Origin: Elizabethkingia bruuniana
GTDB taxonomy: Bacteria > Bacteroidota > Bacteroidia > Flavobacteriales > Weeksellaceae
Assembly: GCF_002024805.1 (NCBI RefSeq)
Contig: NZ_CP014337.1
Coordinates: 1,054,001 to 1,118,000 of the forward strand
DNA length: 64,000 nucleotides
Direction: 5' to 3'
Shown: piece after piece, positions 1 through 8,068 of the stretch
Position numbering within the stretch: the stretch's first letter is position 1
Layout: every line of letters starts with the position of its first letter
Made by a program: the position numbers and the translations under genes
The notes under the pieces: generated by a model
Databases searched by the model: none
What the model was told of the DNA's origin: nothing
What the model saw: only the letters and a program-made list of their open reading frames with translations

Positions 1-48
1 ATATTAATACGATAGAAAAAATATTGAAAAAGATGCTTTAAGACAAAT

Positions 49-100
49 ACTTTTATGGGGTTTCATATTTAAAACTATGAATATGAAACCCCATAAAAGT
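49..100. terminator. Long perfect inverted repeat, probable bidirectional terminator
   Basis: Two 21-base arms (49-69 and 80-100) are exact reverse complements around a 10-base loop. The repeat lies just after the stop of the acetolactate decarboxylase gene (minus strand). A plus-strand reading frame ending in TAA at 39-41 (last residues INTIEKILKKML) could be the tail of a gene entering from the left, which would make this a shared terminator between convergent genes. No long T run follows either arm, so the terminator role is inferred; the hairpin itself is certain. Confidence 0.55.
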
Positions 101-133
101 TTATTAATCTGGTAATTTGATTCTAAAAAGGAT

Positions 134-967
134 TTAATATCCTTGCTCTATATTCTTTAAGATTTCGTTGTCTTTTCCCTTGAAATTAAAATTCTGAAAA
201 TCAGAATCTCTTGATGTTTCTAGCTCAAAACTTTTTAATTCCGCAATTTCAATTTTAAGATTTTCTCCAATAAAATTTAATACATGACCACCATGTTTTC
301 TATCTGTAGAAAGAAAATGAAAATGAAAACCTTTTACATTTATTCCATTCAAATACTCAGGGATATAATAGCCTACTAATGTTCCCTCTTTTTCAGGGAA
401 ATCAAAAACCTTTTGAGTATCAAGTATAGAGGTTAAGGTAGGAAATGGCTTATTTTTTACAGGTGGAAATGCTCTTGTTTTTACATTATAAAACTTTCCT
501 GAAATCTTAATAGCATACATTGCATTTTTATTTGAAAGGACTTGACTTATTTTATATAACAATAATTTCTCATCTGTTCTTTTTTTAATAATAAAATTAA
601 TGTTAGGTTTAAAAAACGTAACAAATGATAATGATGTCTTGAATTCATTATCGGGCTCTATAGTCTCACCAGTTGCTTTAGTTTGGTAAACTTTTCCATC
701 TAATATAGTTAATTCTCCATCTAATAGATCAGGTGCTCCCAATCCAAAATTACCTTTCAGTTTTAAATCTTTCACAGAAAGAGAGCCTTTATATAACCCT
801 CCTACAAAAGCGTCTGCTATTCCATATTGAAAGAGTTTGTTATACACAATAAATGCTTTTTTACTATCCAACATGTAATGTTTTGATTTAGAATTATAAT
901 CCACGAGTTGTTGCGCATGCTGTTGGCTTCCTAAAAGAAAGAAAATATAAAAACACAATTTTTTCAT
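134..967 (-). CDS. budA: Acetolactate decarboxylase with signal peptide
   Basis: Predicted alpha-acetolactate decarboxylase (EC 4.1.1.5), which converts 2-acetolactate to acetoin and CO2. The 277-residue product has the family's zinc site: HFH at 215-217 and H228 in the motif GFHFHFLSTDRKHGGH, with the conserved DGEL segment at 83-86 (Glu85) and a late FELE segment (about 247-250). Arg165 matches the conserved active-site arginine. Residues 1-18 (MKKLCFYIFFLLGSQQHA) look like a Sec signal peptide, so the enzyme is probably exported; most homologues are cytoplasmic, although exported Brevibacillus forms are known. It starts 13 bases after the stop of the dehydrogenase gene, so the two are probably co-transcribed. 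Function is confident; the exported location is inferred. Confidence 0.88.
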   Translation of the reverse strand: MKKLCFYIFFLLGSQQHAQQLVDYNSKSKHYMLDSKKAFIVYNKLFQYGIADAFVGGLYKGSLSVKDLKLKGNFGLGAPDLLDGELTILDGKVYQTKATGETIEPDNEFKTSLSFVTFFKPNINFIIKKRTDEKLLLYKISQVLSNKNAMYAIKISGKFYNVKTRAFPPVKNKPFPTLTSILDTQKVFDFPEKEGTLVGYYIPEYLNGINVKGFHFHFLSTDRKHGGHVLNFIGENLKIEIAELKSFELETSRDSDFQNFNFKGKDNEILKNIEQGY

Positions 968-980
968 TTTGTTTTGTGAT

Positions 981-1763
981 TTATCTTTGTCCTCCTATTG
1001 CAAGTCCTCCGTCTATTAAGATACTTTCACCTGTTATAAAGGAGGCTGATGGACTGCTTAACCATAATACAAGTTCCGCTACTTCTTCAGGTACAGCAAA
1101 ACGTCCGATTGGAGCATGTTTTTTATAGGGCTCTATTGCTTCATCAGGGTTCTCTCCCGGGAAAAAGCGATCAAACATTGGTGTGCGGATATAGCCTGGC
1201 TGAATGTTATTTATACGAATGTCTTCAGCTGCAGTTTCTACAGCCAAAGCTCTGGTCATCCCATCCAAAGCAGCTTTGCTTGCAGAATATGCGCTAGACC
1301 CAGCAGATGCACCTTTTGCCAGCCATGAAGATGTATTAACAATAGTTCCGGCTGTTCCTTGCTTTTTAAATTGTTCGATTTCATATTTGCACGCAAGCCA
1401 AATACCTTTTGTATTAATACTCATTACCTGATCAAATTCTTCTTCAGAAGTCTGATCAATAGGAGAAAAATGACCTTCAATTCCGGCATTGTTAAAAGCG
1501 ATATCTAATTTCCCAAAATGTTTTACAGTCTCATCAATAAGATGCTGAACTTCTTTTCTTTTTGAAACATCGGTTTGAATAAATCGAATGTCAGGACTTA
1601 TTGGTTGCAATATCTCCAGTGCTTTGATACCTTGTTCAGTTCTTCGTCCTGCTATAATCACTTTTATACCATTTTCTAAAAAAAGCCTTGCCGTAGCTAA
1701 TCCAATACCCGTTGTGCCACCTGTAATAAGTGCAATTTTTCCTTTTAAATTTTCTTGTATCAT
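981..1763 (-). CDS. Short-chain dehydrogenase/reductase (SDR)
   Basis: Classical SDR oxidoreductase of 260 residues. The nucleotide-binding motif TGGTTGIG is at 14-21, NNAG at 91-94, catalytic Ser145/146, and the YxxxK pair Tyr159/Lys163; the C-terminal DGG near 251 is also typical. GRR after the second strand (39-41) favours NADP(H). The substrate cannot be told from motifs. The neighbouring acetolactate decarboxylase makes an acetoin or diacetyl/butanediol reductase attractive, but generic annotations such as glucose 1-dehydrogenase-like are equally possible. It lies 72 bases after the AraC-type regulator on the same strand and 13 bases before the decarboxylase. Confidence 0.85.
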   Translation of the reverse strand: MIQENLKGKIALITGGTTGIGLATARLFLENGIKVIIAGRRTEQGIKALEILQPISPDIRFIQTDVSKRKEVQHLIDETVKHFGKLDIAFNNAGIEGHFSPIDQTSEEEFDQVMSINTKGIWLACKYEIEQFKKQGTAGTIVNTSSWLAKGASAGSSAYSASKAALDGMTRALAVETAAEDIRINNIQPGYIRTPMFDRFFPGENPDEAIEPYKKHAPIGRFAVPEEVAELVLWLSSPSASFITGESILIDGGLAIGGQR

Positions 1764-1835
1764 TGTTTTATAACTTTAATAAAACAAAGTTCAGAGTACC
1801 AGATAAAAATTACACTGTGTAAAACAAACAGAAGG

Positions 1836-2741
1836 TTATGAAATTGAAATAATATTTCTCCTGAATTGAGAGGGGGAGCTCCCGGTTTGCTTTCTAAAGA
1901 AAATAATGAAGTTTGAAGAGTTTTCAAAACCAAGGCAATATGAAATTTCACTAATATTCCAGTTACTGAATTGTAATAATGATTTTGCTTCTTTGGTTAT
2001 ACGTTCGGCTATCCACTGGGTAGTAGTTTTGCCCGTAATTTGTTTCAACGCCCGGTTTAGATGATTGGTATGTATACAAAGTTGTTTAGCAAATTCATGA
2101 GCCTTTTTTAATGATATTACCCGATCAGGTGAATCGATAAAGAATTGGTTATCTAATAATTCCAGAAATAATGTACTAATACGCTCAGAAGCATTTGAAT
2201 GTTGTTGAAGAATTTTGGACGGCTGCATTTTTATAGCCTCATGCATTATAATCTGTACATAGCTCCTAAGCAAATCATATTTATGATGATAATCAGACTG
2301 AATTTCGCTCAGCATATTCTCATATAAAGGTTTAAGTAATTTTAAGCTATTGTTATCGGGGAAAAATACATGATTGCCTCCAGTTATAAATAAAGCTGAT
2401 TGTGAAAGTCCTTCATTTTTTAATGTTGGATTTACAAAATCTTCTGTAAAAAGGCAGAAATAACCAGTCTGCTTTTGTGAAGTTGGTTCCCAGGAATAAG
2501 GAATCAAAGGGTTCATGAATGTAATAGAGGGTCTGTCAATATTTATTAATTTATCAGCATAATGAATAACTCCGGTACCCTCTGAAATTAACGAAATCTT
2601 ATAAAAATCTCTTCGGTAAACAGGAGCGAGACGATGACTACACATAAAATCTTCTCTGCGATATACATTAAATTGTTCTGTCTTAGCATGTTCTTGTCCA
2701 TGTAAAGCATAAAATTCATTTAATGTCTCTTTAGGTACCAT
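1836..2741 (-). CDS. AraC-family transcriptional regulator
   Basis: 301 residues with an N-terminal cupin-like sensing domain (about 1-180) and a C-terminal pair of helix-turn-helix motifs (about 200-297). The second HTH shows the AraC hallmark ISEISYCLGFENSSNFIIFF followed by KQTGSSPSQFR. It is the first gene of a minus-strand set with the dehydrogenase and acetolactate decarboxylase and probably controls them; AraC regulators in this position usually respond to a small metabolite. It is divergent from kdsA, with 116-152 bases between them depending on the kdsA start. Confidence 0.88.
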   Translation of the reverse strand: MVPKETLNEFYALHGQEHAKTEQFNVYRREDFMCSHRLAPVYRRDFYKISLISEGTGVIHYADKLINIDRPSITFMNPLIPYSWEPTSQKQTGYFCLFTEDFVNPTLKNEGLSQSALFITGGNHVFFPDNNSLKLLKPLYENMLSEIQSDYHHKYDLLRSYVQIIMHEAIKMQPSKILQQHSNASERISTLFLELLDNQFFIDSPDRVISLKKAHEFAKQLCIHTNHLNRALKQITGKTTTQWIAERITKEAKSLLQFSNWNISEISYCLGFENSSNFIIFFRKQTGSSPSQFRRNIISIS

Positions 2742-2828
2742 AGGATAAAGTTAAATAAATTCTATTTAATATTTTCATAATTAGTGTTATTCAGTATGAA
2801 TGCTATAGGAAGGCTCTATGAAACCTGC

Positions 2829-2858
2829 CGGAAATTAATTTCCGATTCTGTAATTTTA
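2829..2858 (+). promoter_or_regulatory. Palindrome and -7-like element upstream of kdsA
   Basis: CGGAAATTAATTTCCG (2829-2844) is a perfect 16-base palindrome. It is followed by TAATTTTA (2851-2858), one mismatch from the Bacteroidota -7 consensus TAnnTTTG. The palindrome sits where a -33 element or operator would lie. If this is the promoter, the RNA starts near 2863, so the upstream ATG at 2858 would not be translated and the ATG at 2894 would be the kdsA start. No TTG -33 element is visible. Confidence 0.4.
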
Positions 2859-2893
2859 TGAGTAATTTTACTGAAAATATAATTAAAATAAAG

Positions 2894-3703
2894 ATGATTC
2901 AGGCATTAGATAAGATCAAACATAAAGATTCTAAGAACTTCTTTCTTATTGCAGGACCTTGTGCTATCGAAAGCGAAGATCTGGCTATGGAAGTAGCGGA
3001 AAAAGTAGTTCAGCTTACCAATCAGTTCAATATTCCATATATTTTCAAAGGTTCTTTTAAAAAAGCCAACCGTTCACGTGTTGACAGTTTTACCGGAATA
3101 GGAGATATTAAAGCACTTGAAATTCTGAAAAAAGTAGGGGAAAAGTACGATATTCCTACAACAACTGATATTCATGAAAATGAACATGCAGCATTAGCAG
3201 CTCAGTATGTAGATGTATTACAGATTCCCGCTTTCTTAGTACGTCAGACAGATTTATTGATAGCGGCTGCCGTAACAGGTAAAGCTGTAACACTGAAGAA
3301 AGGACAATTCCTTTCTGCAGAATCTATGAAGTTTGCTGTAGACAAAGTAAAAGATTCAGGAAATGATAAAATAGCACTGATTGAAAGAGGAAACTCTTTT
3401 GGTTATACCGATTTGGTTGTAGATTTCCGTGGGATTCCTACAATGCGTCAGTATGCACCTACAATATTAGATATTACCCACTCGTTACAGCAGCCTAACC
3501 AAAGTTCAGGTGTTACAGGTGGAAGACCAGAGTTAATTGAAACTATTGCTAAAGCTGGTATTGCAGTTGGTGCAGACGGTATCTTTATCGAAACCCATCC
3601 TAATCCTGCTGTGGCAAAATCGGATGGTGCGAACATGCTGAAATTAGATTATCTGGAAGCATTACTGGAAAAACTAACAAGAGTACGTGAAGCAATTTTG
3701 TAA
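2894..3703 (+). CDS. kdsA: 3-deoxy-8-phosphooctulonate synthase (KDO-8-P synthase)
   Basis: Condenses phosphoenolpyruvate with arabinose-5-phosphate to form Kdo-8-phosphate (EC 2.5.1.55), the committed step to the LPS sugar Kdo, in the cytoplasm. Hallmarks are GPCAIES near the N-terminus, FKGSFKKANRSR, DITHSLQQPN, and the late ETHPNPAVAKSDGANML motif. The cysteine in GPCAIES marks the metal-dependent class; non-metal enzymes such as E. coli's carry Asn there. An upstream in-frame ATG at 2858 would add 12 residues. The ATG at 2894 gives a usual-length protein of 269 residues and fits the -7-like element at 2851. The arabinose-5-phosphate isomerase that makes its substrate is encoded at 7036-7995. 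Confidence 0.95.
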   Translation: MIQALDKIKHKDSKNFFLIAGPCAIESEDLAMEVAEKVVQLTNQFNIPYIFKGSFKKANRSRVDSFTGIGDIKALEILKKVGEKYDIPTTTDIHENEHAALAAQYVDVLQIPAFLVRQTDLLIAAAVTGKAVTLKKGQFLSAESMKFAVDKVKDSGNDKIALIERGNSFGYTDLVVDFRGIPTMRQYAPTILDITHSLQQPNQSSGVTGGRPELIETIAKAGIAVGADGIFIETHPNPAVAKSDGANMLKLDYLEALLEKLTRVREAIL

Positions 3704-3720
3704 AGTGTTTTGAAATAAAA

Positions 3721-3750
3721 AAACCGGAAGACAACTTCCGGTTTTTTTTT
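3721..3750 (+). terminator. Rho-independent terminator after kdsA
   Basis: AACCGGAAG, loop ACAA, CTTCCGGTT then T8: a strong GC hairpin with a T run 18 bases after the kdsA stop. An A run on the left side lets it work also for the convergent TetR gene. The same ACCGGAAG/CTTCCGGT stem is reused after the RRM gene (11793). Confidence 0.9.
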
Positions 3751-3769
3751 ATAAAATAGTGCTAAATTT

Positions 3770-4411
3770 TTATTTTTTCTCCAGCTTTTTGTACTGGTCG
3801 TCTATAATGGTAGCAATAGCATCTTTTAGAACCTTAGCATCTTCTTCTTTATTAAAGTCAAGTCCACAAAAAGTTGAACCATTTACAGCAAAATGCAAGT
3901 TAAGATAATAAGCACCAGAGACCAGCATCGCCAATATAGCTCTGTATTCTTTTGATTTCTCTTTAAACAGAGGATCTATAACCTGATCTAACAAAGGGTT
4001 TCCTACGGCTTCTCTGTCATCTGCAAGCTTTCTCAGAGACGGTCTGGTTTCTGAGATACCCCATAAAATAATTTTTTGATACTCTTTGTTCCTGGCTAAA
4101 GTCTCATATTGCTGCAGAATCATATTGGTTGTTATTTCCTGTCCACCATCAGAGAAACCAGAAGTCATGATTTCCTGATCATCTACATTAGCCCAGAAGT
4201 CCTGTGATTTTATATACTCATCAATAAGCTTATCTGTACTTCCAAAATAAGAATAGATTAGTTTTTTATCCAGTCCTGCAACGGTTGCAATTTTGGAAAC
4301 TTTTAACTCCGAATATCCCTTTGTTGCCAGAATTTTTCCAACAGCATTTAATAATTTTTGTTTAGTTTTTTCCTTATTTCTTATTGGGCCGTCTACTACT
4401 TTTCTTGCCAT
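3770..4411 (-). CDS. TetR-family transcriptional regulator
   Basis: 213 residues with an N-terminal TetR HTH (about 17-62): the segment KILATKGYSELKVSKIATVA followed by LDKKLIYSYFGSTDKLI is the standard TetR recognition region (normally ..TGVSKGTLYHYFxSKEDL). The C-terminal half is helical and divergent, as expected of a ligand-binding domain, so the ligand is unknown. The gene stands alone between the terminators of kdsA and of the kdsD-tatC-peptidase operon, with no obvious adjacent target. Confidence 0.87.
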   Translation of the reverse strand: MARKVVDGPIRNKEKTKQKLLNAVGKILATKGYSELKVSKIATVAGLDKKLIYSYFGSTDKLIDEYIKSQDFWANVDDQEIMTSGFSDGGQEITTNMILQQYETLARNKEYQKIILWGISETRPSLRKLADDREAVGNPLLDQVIDPLFKEKSKEYRAILAMLVSGAYYLNLHFAVNGSTFCGLDFNKEEDAKVLKDAIATIIDDQYKKLEKK

Positions 4412-4482
4412 ATTCTTATTATTCTAAATTATATTCCTGAGTGTAAAAATATAAAAAATAACTGTTTATAATGGGTAATATA

Positions 4483-4511
4483 TAAAAAAACACTCCATAT
4501 GGAGTGTTTTT
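4483..4511 (-). terminator. Terminator of the kdsD-tatC-M1 peptidase operon
   Basis: AAACACTCCATATGGAGTGTTT is a perfect palindrome flanked by A and T runs, immediately after the stop of the M1 peptidase gene on the minus strand. Confidence 0.88.
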
Positions 4512-4512
4512 T

Positions 4513-6162
4513 CTATTGTATAAGGGTATAATCAATGTAGTAATTTGCATCCCATTCTACCGGATTCTTATCCTTTAACTTTACTGTTTTCCACTCTTCA
4601 GAAGGCGTTATAACAATTTTAGAATTTTTTAAACGAACAGGTAATTTAAAATCTTTTACAGTGTTTACCCATCTGAAAGATAATTTTTTACCATCCTGTT
4701 TGTATTCCAGTTTCGGAATATTGGTAGTAGTAAGATACTGACTAAATACTGTTGAAAAATCTATACCGGATTTCTGGTTGATATAATCCTGTACCTGCTT
4801 ACCGGTGACTGTTTGGTGATAAAACTCTTTTCCAAGACCTCTGAGTATCTGGCGGAATTTTTCATCATCATTAATCACCTGGCGGATTGTATGAAGCATA
4901 CTTGCCCCTTTATAATACATATCTCCACTGCCATGTGCTCTCACACCGTAAGCCGGAATAATTGGTTCATCGTTCTGGATATTGTGTCTTTGGCCAATAA
5001 GATATTTGTTTCCGTCTTCCTTGCCAAAGATAAAATCTGAATAAAGAGTCTCCGAATAGCATGTGAAACTTTCGTGTACCCACATATCAGCTGTATCCTG
5101 TGCTGTAATATTATTTGCAAACCATTCGTGTCCGCTTTCATGGATAATAATAAAGTCAAACTTTAATCCGACTCCTGTACCAGAAAGATCCCTTCCCAAA
5201 TATCCGTTTTGATATTTGTTTCCATAGGCTACCGCACTCTGGTGTTCCATTCCAAGGTGAGGCGTTTCAACAAGTTTATAGCCATCTTCATAGAAAGGAT
5301 AGGGACCAAACCAGTGCTCAAAAGCTTTCAACATAGGTTTTACCTGCTCAAATTGCTTTTTAGCCTTATCCAGGTTCTCTTTGATTACATAATAATCTAA
5401 AGATAACTTTCCTTTTTCGCCATCAAAACTATCTCCAAAGTGTACATAATTTCCAACATAAGGAGTAATGCTGTAATCGTTAATTGGGTTCTTAACTTCC
5501 CAAACCGAAACATTTTTACCATTTTCAGTTCTTTGTTCTATAAGGCGTCCGTTAGATACACCTGTAAGATCCTTAGGGCTTATAACGGTGAAAGTTACAC
5601 CATTGTCCGGTTCGTCTCCCCAATAGTCTTTTATAGGCAGCCATACGCTTGTACCAATACCTTCGGTAGCTGTGGTCATCCATGGTTTTCCGGAGGCATC
5701 CTTAGTGAAAACCCAGCCTCCATCCCATGGTGCTCTTTTGGCAACAACAGGATTTCCTTCGAAATCCATGCTGATAAAGTGATCGTCACCCTTTTTAAAG
5801 CTTCCTTTGGACTGAACGAATAGGAAATTTCCGTCTCTTTTCTGAGAGGTAATTTCAAAGTCACTCATCACATTAGAAACCTTCATAGGTTGCTGAATAT
5901 CTATCTGAAATATAGGGTTATTTACATCTTTTGTAATGCTAAAGCTAATTCTGTTGCTACCTTTTACACTTTTTTGTGCAAAATTGGGTTCAGCTTCAAT
6001 ATCATATTTTTTTACATCCCAAAAATCTCTGTATTTTGTATTAGATCCGAACAGAGAATCTTGTTTTGTAAACACATGTTCTTTTTCTCCAAAAGCATTC
6101 TTATTTTGGGAATACCCGAGAACTCCTGATAACAGAAGCGCAGAGATTATAATTTTTTTCAT
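4513..6162 (-). CDS. M1-family zinc metallopeptidase, exported
   Basis: 549-residue gluzincin aminopeptidase-like protein with a Sec signal peptide (MKKIIISALLLSGVLGYSQ, about 1-19). The zinc site is HESGH at 341-345 with the third ligand Glu364 in WVHESF. The upstream GMEHQ at 304-308 replaces the usual GAMEN exopeptidase motif and keeps the conserved Glu306. It lacks the large C-terminal domain of long M1 enzymes, as is common for Bacteroidota periplasmic members. It probably trims peptides in the periplasm or at the surface. It starts 15 bases after the tatC stop, so it belongs to the kdsD-tatC operon; the Tat link is positional only, since its own signal has no twin arginine. Confidence 0.9.
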   Translation of the reverse strand: MKKIIISALLLSGVLGYSQNKNAFGEKEHVFTKQDSLFGSNTKYRDFWDVKKYDIEAEPNFAQKSVKGSNRISFSITKDVNNPIFQIDIQQPMKVSNVMSDFEITSQKRDGNFLFVQSKGSFKKGDDHFISMDFEGNPVVAKRAPWDGGWVFTKDASGKPWMTTATEGIGTSVWLPIKDYWGDEPDNGVTFTVISPKDLTGVSNGRLIEQRTENGKNVSVWEVKNPINDYSITPYVGNYVHFGDSFDGEKGKLSLDYYVIKENLDKAKKQFEQVKPMLKAFEHWFGPYPFYEDGYKLVETPHLGMEHQSAVAYGNKYQNGYLGRDLSGTGVGLKFDFIIIHESGHEWFANNITAQDTADMWVHESFTCYSETLYSDFIFGKEDGNKYLIGQRHNIQNDEPIIPAYGVRAHGSGDMYYKGASMLHTIRQVINDDEKFRQILRGLGKEFYHQTVTGKQVQDYINQKSGIDFSTVFSQYLTTTNIPKLEYKQDGKKLSFRWVNTVKDFKLPVRLKNSKIVITPSEEWKTVKLKDKNPVEWDANYYIDYTLIQ

Positions 6163-6177
6163 AGTGATGTGAGATGT

Positions 6178-7032
6178 TTAGTTTTCTATCTTAGGGAGAT
6201 TGGTTTCCGGAGTTTCTTTATTCTTTGCTCTTTTCTTCATTCTCTTCTCCATAAGTCTGGACATAAATATACTTATTTCATATAGAACAAGCAGAGGTAA
6301 AGCTGCTGCCATCATACTCAATACGTCGGCAGGTGTAATAATAGCTGCAACAACCATAATAACCACAATTGCATGTCTTCTGTATGTAGTTAAGAATTTA
6401 GGTGTAAGAATTCCGATGGATGTAAGCATATATACAACAATTGGGAAAAGGAAAATAACCGCCATTCCTAAAACTACCTGCAAGAAAATCGTAATATAAC
6501 TGGAAAGGTCAATGTCTACCCGAATTGTATCTGAAATATGAAAGAAATAACCGAAGTTGATTACAAAAGGCATTACCAGAAAATATCCGCTAAGTGCCCC
6601 GAGCATGAACATTAACCATGTACTGTTGATTACAAAAATTGAGTTTTTTCTTTCGTTTTCATGTAAGCCAGGGCTGATGAATTTCCACAATTCCCATACG
6701 ATATAAGGGAATGCAATCATAATACCTCCAACAATAGAAACGGCCATCATTACATTGAACTGTTCAAATAATCTTCTTACCTGAATTGGAAATTTTTCTG
6801 GTAGATCAATTGTATCATGTCCGAATATCATTTGTGAGAAATGGTTCACCACTTTAAAGGTTAAAAAATCTGGTTTTGTAGGACCAAATAAGATATGATC
6901 CATAACCCAATTAATATTGAACCCAATAGCAAAACCGCCAATAGCAATAGCCAGGATGGAACGTATTAAATGTCCTCTTAATTCGCCAATATGTCCCAAG
7001 AAGGACATCTCTTTTTCTTTAGTTTCGCTCAT
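6178..7032 (-). CDS. tatC: Twin-arginine translocase subunit TatC
   Basis: 284-residue integral membrane protein with six predicted membrane segments and the TatC N-terminal signature MSFLGHIGELRGHLIRSILA (about 9-28), whose conserved Glu and Arg bind the twin-arginine signal. Conserved segments around FPYIVWELWKFISPGLHENE (about 128-148) fit the family. It forms the Tat receptor complex in the inner membrane. Three bases separate it from kdsD upstream, and 15 from the M1 peptidase downstream. No tatA/tatB is present in this window. A probable Tat substrate, the GH109 glycosidase with RRDFIK, is encoded at 30843-32231. Confidence 0.95.
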   Translation of the reverse strand: MSETKEKEMSFLGHIGELRGHLIRSILAIAIGGFAIGFNINWVMDHILFGPTKPDFLTFKVVNHFSQMIFGHDTIDLPEKFPIQVRRLFEQFNVMMAVSIVGGIMIAFPYIVWELWKFISPGLHENERKNSIFVINSTWLMFMLGALSGYFLVMPFVINFGYFFHISDTIRVDIDLSSYITIFLQVVLGMAVIFLFPIVVYMLTSIGILTPKFLTTYRRHAIVVIMVVAAIITPADVLSMMAAALPLLVLYEISIFMSRLMEKRMKKRAKNKETPETNLPKIEN

Positions 7033-7035
7033 GGT

Positions 7036-7995
7036 TTAAATAATACCTTCGTCTAATAATTTATGAATGTCGATAATTCCGGAATAAGTTCCGTTTTCTG
7101 TTACGACAAGTTGACCAATATTGTTGGATTTTAAAATTTCCATGGCATTTTTTGCCAGAGAATTTTTGTCAATAGTTTTCGGATTTTTGCTCATAATTTG
7201 CTGAGCTGTAATACCAGAAACATCTTCGTTCTGCATCAGCATTCTGCGTAAATCTCCATCCGTAATTACACCAATTATATCATTCCCGCTGGTAACCACA
7301 GTAATTCCGTGTTTGGAAGCACTGATAGAAATAATGATCTCCCGGATATTGGCGTTCTCATGCACTTCTGGCTTGTTATCCGAAAGGAACTGAGCAACTG
7401 TAGCTGTAAGGTTCTTGCCCAATGATCCGCCAGGGTGGTATTTAGCAAAATCAGTATCCTTAAAGTCTCTTAGCTCCATCAGGCAGATTGCTAAAGCATC
7501 TCCCAGCGCCATCTGTACAGTAGTGCTGCTGGTAGGAGCCAGCTGATTAGGACAGGCTTCCTGCTCAACGGCAGAACTAATGATAATATCCGAAGATTCG
7601 GCTAGCTTACTGTTTAGATTTCCAGTCATACCAATAAGGCATGAAGAATAGTTTTTCAGGAAAGGAGCCAAAGATGCAATTTCGGGAGAATTTCCGGAAT
7701 TTGATATGCATAAAACAACATCTTCTTTAGCTAATAAACCAAGGTCTCCATGTATTGCTTCGGCAGCGTGCAGAAACTGAGTGGGAGTGCCTGTGGAATT
7801 TAAAGTTGCCACTATCTTGTTGGCAACGTGAGCACTTTTGCCAATGCCTACAACGACAAGCTTGCCTTTGGTTTCATAAATTTTTTCAACAGCCTGAATA
7901 AAATTTTCATTTAGTGAATTTTTTGTCTTTTCCAGCTCCTGAATCTCTATGGAAAAGGTCTTTCGAGCAAGGCTTAGAATTTCTTCGGTTTTCAA
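7036..7995 (-). CDS. kdsD: Arabinose-5-phosphate isomerase (KpsF/GutQ family)
   Basis: Interconverts ribulose-5-phosphate and arabinose-5-phosphate (EC 5.3.1.13), supplying KdsA for Kdo synthesis. 319 residues: an N-terminal SIS sugar-isomerase domain (about 35-170) with GIGKSAHVANKIVATLNSTG, CISNSGNSPE and CPNQLAPTSST, followed by two CBS domains (about 205-319). It heads an operon with tatC (3-base gap) and the M1 peptidase. A perfect -7 element (TAAATTTG on the minus strand, 8043-8050) lies about 50 bases upstream. Confidence 0.94.
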   Translation of the reverse strand: MKTEEILSLARKTFSIEIQELEKTKNSLNENFIQAVEKIYETKGKLVVVGIGKSAHVANKIVATLNSTGTPTQFLHAAEAIHGDLGLLAKEDVVLCISNSGNSPEIASLAPFLKNYSSCLIGMTGNLNSKLAESSDIIISSAVEQEACPNQLAPTSSTTVQMALGDALAICLMELRDFKDTDFAKYHPGGSLGKNLTATVAQFLSDNKPEVHENANIREIIISISASKHGITVVTSGNDIIGVITDGDLRRMLMQNEDVSGITAQQIMSKNPKTIDKNSLAKNAMEILKSNNIGQLVVTENGTYSGIIDIHKLLDEGII

Positions 7996-8003
7996 TGTAG
8001 ATA

Positions 8004-8034
8004 TTGCTTTGTTATATTAATTTCATTATCTTTG
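8004..8034 (+). promoter_or_regulatory. recQ promoter (-33/-7)
   Basis: TTG at 8004-8006, 20-base spacer, TATCTTTG at 8027-8034: an exact match to the Bacteroidota consensus TTG-N17-23-TAnnTTTG. Predicted start of RNA is near 8038, giving a leader of about 30 bases to the recQ ATG at 8069. Confidence 0.72.
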
Positions 8035-8042
8035 ATAAGATG

Positions 8043-8050
8043 CAAATTTA
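8043..8050 (-). promoter_or_regulatory. -7 element of the kdsD-tatC operon
   Basis: Minus-strand TAAATTTG, a perfect -7 match. No well-spaced TTG is visible upstream: CAA on the plus strand occurs at 12 and 25 bases, outside the usual 17-23. The predicted RNA start near 8038 almost coincides with that of recQ on the other strand. Confidence 0.55.
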
Positions 8051-8068
8051 GTAAACTTAAATCAAAGG

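Noticed and set aside
2858-2893. Upstream ATG giving 12 extra residues on KdsA
   Set aside because: It overlaps a -7-like element, and the shorter form has the normal length; kept only as an alternative.
5440-5823. 127-codon plus-strand frame opposite the M1 peptidase
   Set aside because: Antisense shadow; no supporting signal.
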